A DNA stretch of 5,083 bases, from contig JAGCIC010000153.1 of NCBI GenBank assembly GCA_017648805.1, positions 1-5,083 of the forward strand, in the 5' to 3' direction. The notes beneath the pieces are model-generated. The model did not search any database, was not told the origin of the DNA, and was given only the letters and a program-made list of their open reading frames with translations. Both the position numbers and the translations under genes were made by a program. The stretch's first letter is position 1; each line of letters starts with the position of its first letter. Below, one piece after another: positions 1 through 5,083 of this stretch. The stretch is from Clostridia bacterium (GTDB lineage: Bacteria > Bacillota_A > Clostridia > Christensenellales > Aristaeellaceae).

Positions 1-42
1 GTTTACATGCGGCTTCGTGCGCTCAAATTTTGCCTTTCCCAT
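1..42 (-). CDS. tuf: Elongation factor Tu, N-terminal fragment (cut by window edge)
   Basis: Only the first 14 codons lie in the window, reading MGKAKFERTKPHVN. This is the near-invariant EF-Tu N-terminus, normally M(A/S)KAKFERTKPHVNIGTIGH, here with Gly as residue 2. EF-Tu is the cytoplasmic GTPase that carries aminoacyl-tRNA to the ribosomal A site. The ATG start is supported by a GGAGG ribosome binding site at 53-57, ten bases upstream. The gene follows fusA after a 107-base spacer on the same strand, the usual end of a bacterial str operon. The G domain and all catalytic motifs lie outside the window, so nothing can be said about whether the gene is intact. The identification rests on 14 residues plus synteny, which together are strong. 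Confidence 0.93.
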   Translation of the reverse strand, partial: MGKAKFERTKPHVN

Positions 43-86
43 GAATATCAATCCTCCGATTTTGTAATTACTTGGTCAATATGTGC

Positions 87-117
87 AATTGCCTCCGCCA
101 ATGACGGCTGGGCAATT
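87..117 (-). promoter_or_regulatory. Inverted repeat in the fusA-tuf spacer
   Basis: The arms AATTGCC and GGCAATT (87-93 and 111-117) are perfect 7-base complements around a 17-base centre, which can itself form a short GCC/GGC pairing. No T-run follows in the transcript direction, so this is not a typical intrinsic terminator. It may be an RNA-stability or processing hairpin between fusA and tuf, which are often needed at different levels. I see no convincing promoter for tuf in this spacer. Confidence 0.4.
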
Positions 118-149
118 ATGCATGAATGAATCAGTTTCGCGCTTCCGGC

Positions 150-2231
<2,082 letters not shown>

Positions 2232-2238
2232 TAATTTA

Positions 2239-2243
2239 TCCTT
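2239..2243 (-). promoter_or_regulatory. Ribosome binding site fixing the GTG start of fusA
   Basis: AAGGA lies 7 bases before the GTG codon at 2231. The reading frame is closed by TAG at 2250-2252, so GTG is the only usable start; the next ATG (Met16) falls just before the P-loop and would remove the first strand of the G domain. Confidence 0.75.
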
Positions 2244-2245
2244 TC

Positions 2246-2258
2246 GGGGCTATGCCCC
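2246..2258 (-). promoter_or_regulatory. Small GC hairpin just upstream of the fusA ribosome binding site
   Basis: The sequence GGGGC-TAT-GCCCC forms a 5-bp all-GC stem with a 3-base loop. In the transcript it ends only two bases before the AAGGA site of fusA. It does not cover the site itself, but it could affect ribosome loading or protect a processed 5' end. The function is inferred from position only. Confidence 0.4.
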
Positions 2259-2276
2259 AGGTTCCGAATATACATT

Positions 2277-2328
2277 AAAAACCGCGCGGGAAACAGGGAC
2301 GTGGTTCACGTCCTTATGCCGCGCGGTT
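2277..2328 (-). terminator. Terminator-like two-tier hairpin between rpsG and fusA (possible attenuator)
   Basis: In the transcript, a perfect 10-bp outer stem AACCGCGCGG/CCGCGCGGTT (2319-2328 with 2280-2289) encloses a second perfect 7-bp stem GGACGTG/CACGTCC (2307-2313 with 2297-2303, 3-base loop). The outer stem runs directly into five U residues (2281-2277). This is the shape of a rho-independent terminator with a short U-tract, and the U-run is on the minus-strand side only. It lies inside the operon, 26 bases after the rpsG stop. Full termination would silence fusA and tuf, so partial termination, attenuation or RNA processing is more likely. Confidence 0.6.
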
Positions 2329-2353
2329 ATGCTTTGTGACGGTCTTAAAGTTT

Positions 2354-2824
2354 TTACCAGCGATAGTGGGCAAACGCCTTGTTCGCCTCGGCCATCTTGT
2401 GCATATCCTCACGGCGCTTAACTGCGTTGCCGGTATTGTTGGATGCGTCGATGATCTCGGCGGCGAGCCTGTCGGCCATGTCTCTCTCGCCCCTCTTGCG
2501 GCTGAACATTACCAGCCACCTGAGAGCCAGAGTCTGACGGCGCTCGGGGCGGATCTCCACAGGCACCTGATAGGTGGAACCGCCGACTCTGCGGGCCTTG
2601 ACTTCCAGGGCGGGCATGATGTTGGCGATAGCCTGGGCGAACACCTCGTTGGCGTCCTTGCCGGTCTTTTCGGCGACCTTCTCAAACGCGCCGTAGCACA
2701 CCCTCTGGGCGACGCCGCGCTTGCCGTCGTACATAATCTGGTTTATAAGCTTGGTCACGATAACCGTGCCGTAAACCGGATCGGGAAGCACTTCCCTCTT
2801 CGGTATAAATCCACGTCTTGGCAT
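2354..2824 (-). CDS. rpsG: 30S ribosomal protein S7
   Basis: S7 binds the 3' major domain of 16S rRNA and starts assembly of the 30S head; it also lines the E-site exit. The 156-residue product has the normal bacterial length and matches the family from end to end: the basic N-terminus [16 protein letters not shown], the segment [18 protein letters not shown] (about 23-40), [21 protein letters not shown] (about 76-96), and the C-terminus [20 protein letters not shown]. The ATG start has a GGAGG site at 2836-2840, 11 bases upstream, a rather long spacing. It follows S12 after an unusually structured 168-base spacer and is followed by a terminator-like hairpin before fusA. In E. coli S7 represses its own operon by binding the S12-S7 spacer; whether that holds here is inference. 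No anomaly is seen in the protein. Confidence 0.98.
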   Translation of the reverse strand: MPRRGFIPKREVLPDPVYGTVIVTKLINQIMYDGKRGVAQRVCYGAFEKVAEKTGKDANEVFAQAIANIMPALEVKARRVGGSTYQVPVEIRPERRQTLALRWLVMFSRKRGERDMADRLAAEIIDASNNTGNAVKRREDMHKMAEANKAFAHYRW

Positions 2825-2883
2825 TTTATATAATTCCTCCCTTTATATGGCAGATAGCTTAAACAGTGACGGGCAAACGTCTT

Positions 2884-2907
2884 TTCAGGCCCTTGGCGCG
2901 GCCTGAA
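2884..2907 (-). repeat. Perfect 8-bp hairpin in the rpsL-rpsG spacer
   Basis: TTCAGGCC and GGCCTGAA (transcript sense) are perfect complements separated by the 8-base loop GCGCCAAG. Outside it, CGGG (2911-2914) and CCCG (2870-2873 region) could extend the fold after an internal loop. It is followed by AAGACG, not a U-run, so it is not a standard terminator. Confidence 0.6.
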
Positions 2908-2938
2908 CGACCCGCTTTATCGTCCTAATTGCTCCCGG

Positions 2939-2978
2939 CTTCGCGTTCCAACAAAGGCGGGCGGGTTCGGACGCAAAA
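2939..2978 (-). repeat. Imperfect 14-bp hairpin in the rpsL-rpsG spacer
   Basis: In the transcript TTTTGCGTCCGAAC (2978-2965) can pair with GTTGGAACGCGAAG (2952-2939) across a 12-base loop. Twelve of 14 positions pair, two of them as G-U, with C/A and G/G mismatches. It starts 15 bases after the rpsL stop codon, so translating ribosomes would leave it free to form. Confidence 0.5.
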
Positions 2979-2992
2979 CGGCTTGCCTTAAA

Positions 2993-3367
2993 TTACTTCT
3001 TAGGCCTCTTCGCCCCGTAAAGGGAACGCGCCTGCATACGCTTGGAAACGCCTGCGGTGTCCAGCGCGCCGCGAATGATGTGGTAGCGAACGCCGGGCAG
3101 ATCGCGCACTCTGCCGCCGCGAATCAGCACGACGGAGTGCTCCTGCAGGTTGTGGCCGATGCCGGGGATGTAGCAGGTACCCTCGATAGCGTTGGTCAGA
3201 CGGACACGCGCGATCTTTCTTAACGCGGAGTTCGGCTTCTTGGGGGTCTGCGTCTTAACCGACAGGCACACGCCGCGCTTCTGCGGGCAGGACTGCAGGA
3301 TAGGAGAATTGGACTTTTTGGTGACCTTTTCCCTACCATGACGAATCATCTGATTGATTGTAGGCAC
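2993..3367 (-). CDS. rpsL: 30S ribosomal protein S12
   Basis: S12 sits at the decoding centre of the 30S subunit, helps control accuracy, and contacts EF-Tu and EF-G. The 124-residue product has the usual length and core motifs: [12 protein letters not shown] at the start, CPQKRGVC (27-34), [11 protein letters not shown] (41-51, keeping Lys43), [19 protein letters not shown] (69-87), Asp89 (the methylthiolated position in E. coli), and YGAKRPKK at the end. The start is GTG: an in-frame TGA lies directly before it, and GGAGG at 3375-3379 gives a 7-base spacing. Departures from the common family sequence include Arg88 in place of Lys in GGRVKDLPG, Gly63 in place of Val, and Leu35-Ser36 in place of Thr-Arg. 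Arg88 is the substitution known to give streptomycin resistance in E. coli and M. tuberculosis. Confidence 0.98.
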   Translation of the reverse strand: MPTINQMIRHGREKVTKKSNSPILQSCPQKRGVCLSVKTQTPKKPNSALRKIARVRLTNAIEGTCYIPGIGHNLQEHSVVLIRGGRVRDLPGVRYHIIRGALDTAGVSKRMQARSLYGAKRPKK

Positions 3368-3374
3368 TCAAACA

Positions 3375-3379
3375 CCTCC
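3375..3379 (-). promoter_or_regulatory. Ribosome binding site fixing the GTG start of rpsL
   Basis: GGAGG lies 7 bases before GTG at 3367. The in-frame codon directly upstream of GTG is TGA (3368-3370), so no earlier start is possible, and the encoded N-terminus MPTINQ is the family standard. Confidence 0.85.
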
Positions 3380-3399
3380 ATGAGTACAGGGTCTAAATA

Positions 3400-3431
3400 T
3401 ATACAGCTTCCGCAACCCTGGAAGAAGTATA
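3400..3431 (-). repeat. Inverted repeat in the YbxF-rpsL spacer
   Basis: In the transcript, TATAC pairs with GTATA (outer 5 bp), then a 2x2 internal loop (TT/CT), then CTTCC pairs with GGAAG around an 8-base loop AGGGTTGC. It occupies the middle of the 80-base spacer, 20 bases upstream of the rpsL ribosome binding site. No U-run follows directly. It may be a weak regulatory or processing hairpin; the internal loop lacks the tandem G-A pairs expected of a K-turn. Confidence 0.4.
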
Positions 3432-3447
3432 CGCTGTGATTTGGGGA

Positions 3448-3690
3448 TTATGCCCCGAGCACCGCGCAGCAGGCGCATTTCACGCTCAGCGCGCAGGCTT
3501 TTCCGAGGGCTTTCATATCGGGCACACGCTCGACTTCGACGCCCTTTCCGGCGGCGGCTTCGACGACCTGGCGCCTTACGAACACGTCGGCGTCCTCGGC
3601 CACGTAAACCTTTTGGGCTTTGCCCTGGGCTATGGCGCGCAGTGTGGTCTTGAGTCCGGCGCTGATGTTCAGCTTAGACAAGTCTTCCAC
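3448..3690 (-). CDS. rplGB: L7Ae/L30e-family K-turn RNA-binding protein (YbxF-like)
   Basis: This 80-residue protein belongs to the L7Ae/L30e/S12e/Gadd45 fold. Members in Bacillota (YbxF/RplGB in B. subtilis) bind kink-turn RNA and are linked to the ribosome, but their exact role is not settled. Family features visible are the N-terminal helix with SAGLKTTLRAIAQGKAQKV (10-28), the central strand and motif VYVAEDAD (28-35), and the loop MKALGKAC (59-66), which contacts RNA in relatives. The start is GTG with AAGGGGG 8 bases upstream (3699-3705); no ATG or other start lies between it and an in-frame TAG at 3721-3723. It stands directly before rpsL, as in other Bacillota. The C-terminus is unusual: Cys72, Cys74 and Cys75 lie where relatives usually carry Gly/Ala residues, in addition to the common Cys66. 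Confidence 0.9.
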   Translation of the reverse strand: MEDLSKLNISAGLKTTLRAIAQGKAQKVYVAEDADVFVRRQVVEAAAGKGVEVERVPDMKALGKACALSVKCACCAVLGA

Positions 3691-3698
3691 GCGCTCAT

Positions 3699-3705
3699 CC
3701 CCCTT
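3699..3705 (-). promoter_or_regulatory. Ribosome binding site for the GTG start of the YbxF-like gene
   Basis: AAGGGGG lies 8 bases before GTG at 3690. An ATG at 3698 abuts this site but is in another frame and opens only 9 codons, so GTG is the functional start. Confidence 0.7.
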
Positions 3706-3726
3706 ATAGCATAATCTAACCTATAT

Positions 3727-3754
3727 ATCTTATCACAGACACGGTCGGCAGTAA
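3727..3754 (-). promoter_or_regulatory. Candidate promoter of the str operon
   Basis: In transcript sense, TTACTG (3754-3749) and TAAGAT (3732-3727) are separated by 16 bases, with a TG at 3735-3734 one base before the -10, an extended -10 arrangement. Each hexamer matches the housekeeping consensus only in part (TTGACA and TATAAT). An AT-rich stretch at about 3761-3787 lies just upstream and could act as an UP element. The expected start site is near 3720, giving a leader of about 30 bases. This spacer is the natural place for a promoter because the upstream MATE gene is functionally unrelated, but no terminator separates them, so read-through is possible. Confidence 0.4.
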
Positions 3755-3799
3755 GCCGCAACATATTAATTATTTATGAATATTCTGTAAACTGATATC

Positions 3800-5083
3800 C
3801 TAAATGATGCCGCGGCGCAGTTTGCGCAGGAAGTAGACGGTAAACGCCGCGCCGGTGATCAGCCAGGATACGGGATACACCAGGCTGATGCCGGGAATGG
3901 TGGGCCAGACGGGCACCAGCAGCGTCATCCACAGCACGCGGAACAGGCAGGTGCCGATAAGCGTGATTATCATGGGCACGAAGGTGTCGCCCATGCCGCG
4001 CAGGGTGCCGGTCATGACCTCGATGTAGCTCCACAGCACGTAGAAGGGCACGAAGCACCACATTATCTCTATCGCCTTGTCTATGGTGGTCTCATGCTCC
4101 ACGAACAGGCGGTACACGGGGCGGGCGACGGACAGGAGCGTTACGGACAGCGCGGCGGTCACCGCGAGGCTTATGCCCATGCATACCTTCATGGCCTGTT
4201 TCATACGCTCATACTTTCCCGCTCCGTAGCACTGTCCCGCGAACGCGCAGATGGCTACGCCGAAGGCGCTGGTGGTGACCCAGTAAAAGCCGTCCAGCCG
4301 CCCCGTGGCGGTCCAGGCGGTGATAAGGGGCGTGTCGTTAAGGCCGTTTAACGCGGCCTGGATGATTATGTTGGACACGCTGTACAGCGAGGACTGAAAG
4401 CCGCTGGGCAGGCCGATCCGCATCATGCGCTTAAGGGAGGGCATGTCGACTCTGACCTTCGAGAAGGAAAACCTGTGCGCGCCGTCGGTGGTCAGAAAAT
4501 GCCTGAGCGCCAGGCCCGTGCAGGTGCACATGGACAGCACGCTGGCCCAGGCCGCGCCCGCAACTTTCCAGCCCAGCCCGCCCACGAACAGCAGGTCCAG
4601 AGCGATGTTTATAAGGCAGCTGGCGATCAGGTACTTGAACGGACGCCTGCTCTGTCCCACTCCCTGCAATGTGCCCTGGAACAGGTTGTAGGTAAGCAGC
4701 GGGATCGCGCCCACGAGATATATGCGCAGGTACCTTGTGGAGTCCGCCATCAGCACGTCGTGGGTGTTTATCAGGCGCAGGGCGACGGGGGCCAGGTAAT
4801 AGCCGGCGACCGTGATCACGGCGCCCACGCACAGGCAGAACACGAAGCAGGTGTGCAGCACGCGGCCCAGTCTGTCCCGGTCATTCGCGCCGTAAGCCTG
4901 GGAGATCATCACCGTGCCGCCGCTTATCAGGCCCACGAAGAAGCCCAGTATCAGGTTGGTTATGACGCCTACGCCGCTGCCCACCGCGGCCAGGGCGTTG
5001 TCGTCCAGGAAATATCCCACGATGAACGCGTCCGCAGTGTTGTATAATTGCTGGAACAGGAGGCCGATGGCCATCGGAACCGA
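3800..5083 (-). CDS. MATE-family multidrug/Na+ (or H+) antiporter, N-terminus cut by window edge
   Basis: The protein is a membrane antiporter of the MATE superfamily, which exports drugs or metabolites in exchange for Na+ or H+; the substrate cannot be told from sequence. The frame is open to the window edge, and the residues before the first in-window Met (S-V-P) fit the family's P-M-A-x-G-L-L-F-Q-Q-L-Y-N-T stretch in TM1, so the true start lies outside. Numbering from that Met, 424 residues are visible, with about eleven further hydrophobic segments. The two-fold pseudo-repeat is clear: ISQAYGANDRDR (57-68) echoes AGQCYGAGKYER (279-290), and GTLQGVGQSRRP (134-145) echoes GTLRGMGDTFVP (356-367). 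The wording fits the Bacillota YoeA-like group. The gene ends with TAG, 109 bases before the YbxF-like gene, on the same strand. No frameshift or missing block is seen. Confidence 0.93.
   Translation of the reverse strand, partial: SVPMAIGLLFQQLYNTADAFIVGYFLDDNALAAVGSGVGVITNLILGFFVGLISGGTVMISQAYGANDRDRLGRVLHTCFVFCLCVGAVITVAGYYLAPVALRLINTHDVLMADSTRYLRIYLVGAIPLLTYNLFQGTLQGVGQSRRPFKYLIASCLINIALDLLFVGGLGWKVAGAAWASVLSMCTCTGLALRHFLTTDGAHRFSFSKVRVDMPSLKRMMRIGLPSGFQSSLYSVSNIIIQAALNGLNDTPLITAWTATGRLDGFYWVTTSAFGVAICAFAGQCYGAGKYERMKQAMKVCMGISLAVTAALSVTLLSVARPVYRLFVEHETTIDKAIEIMWCFVPFYVLWSYIEVMTGTLRGMGDTFVPMIITLIGTCLFRVLWMTLLVPVWPTIPGISLVYPVSWLITGAAFTVYFLRKLRRGII

Larger units (their letters stand above)
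2825..2992 (-). promoter_or_regulatory. Structured rpsL-rpsG intercistronic region
   Basis: This 168-base spacer is long for two adjacent ribosomal-protein genes and contains two strong inverted repeats, listed separately (2939-2978 and 2884-2907). It ends with the GGAGG site of rpsG. In E. coli the S12-S7 spacer is the site where S7 binds the str mRNA for feedback control; a similar role here is inferred from position and folding potential, not from a matched motif. I see no small gene in it. Confidence 0.45.

Noticed and set aside
2267..2272. TATATT as the -10 of an internal promoter for fusA
   Set aside because: The hexamer is good, but no acceptable -35 lies 16-18 bases upstream, and the region is occupied by the terminator-like stem.
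3669..3698. A 9-codon ATG frame overlapping the start of the YbxF-like gene
   Set aside because: Its ATG directly abuts the ribosome binding site, too close for initiation, and the product is trivial.
3436..3714. Plus-strand open frames opposite the YbxF-like gene
   Set aside because: They mirror a well-supported gene and have no independent ribosome binding site or recognisable product.
3742..3757. CGGC/GCCG pairing as a terminator for the MATE gene
   Set aside because: The stem is only 4 bp and no U-run follows; it overlaps the candidate promoter.
4475..5047. A 190-codon plus-strand open frame opposite the MATE gene
   Set aside because: The product is Gln/Ala/His-rich and featureless, as expected for the complement of a membrane-protein gene.
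5072..5074. ATG as the real start of the MATE gene
   Set aside because: The frame is open upstream to the edge and the family has further residues before this point in TM1, so this Met is internal.

Overview
This window carries a bacterial str operon (translation-machinery cluster) read entirely on the minus strand, so transcription runs from high to low coordinates. Order in transcription direction: the 3' part of a MATE-family multidrug/Na+ antiporter (cut by the right edge), a small L7Ae/YbxF-type K-turn-binding protein, rpsL (S12), rpsG (S7), fusA (EF-G), and the first 14 codons of tuf (EF-Tu, cut by the left edge). The order YbxF-S12-S7-EF-G-EF-Tu is the Bacillota arrangement. Together with the wording of EF-G (for example the [17 protein letters not shown] block and [11 protein letters not shown]) and strong GGAGG-type ribosome binding sites, it points to a fairly GC-rich member of the Clostridia, possibly a gut-type lineage. 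The genus cannot be told from this sequence.

Layout: 3800-5083 MATE transporter; 3691-3799 AT-rich gap holding the likely operon promoter; 3448-3690 YbxF-like protein; 3368-3447 spacer with a hairpin; 2993-3367 S12; 2825-2992 a 168-base spacer with two strong inverted repeats; 2354-2824 S7; 2232-2353 spacer with a terminator-like two-tier hairpin and a second small hairpin by the fusA ribosome binding site; 150-2231 EF-G; 43-149 spacer with one hairpin; 1-42 start of EF-Tu. No gene-free stretch exceeds 168 bases. The plus strand shows no believable gene; its long open frames are antisense shadows.

The genes work together in translation. S12 and S7 are 30S subunit proteins at the decoding centre and in the head, EF-Tu delivers aminoacyl-tRNA, and EF-G drives translocation and contacts S12. 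The MATE gene is unrelated in function and takes the position where Bacillota usually have rpoB-rpoC, so the str genes here probably have their own promoter.

No exotic new system is visible. Points worth a second look are: an Asp-to-Ala change in the EF-G P-loop (residue 20); an Arg at S12 position 88, the change known as a streptomycin-resistance mutation elsewhere; a Gly at S12 position 63; a terminator-like structure inside the operon between S7 and EF-G; and a structured S12-S7 spacer that could be a site of S7 feedback control.
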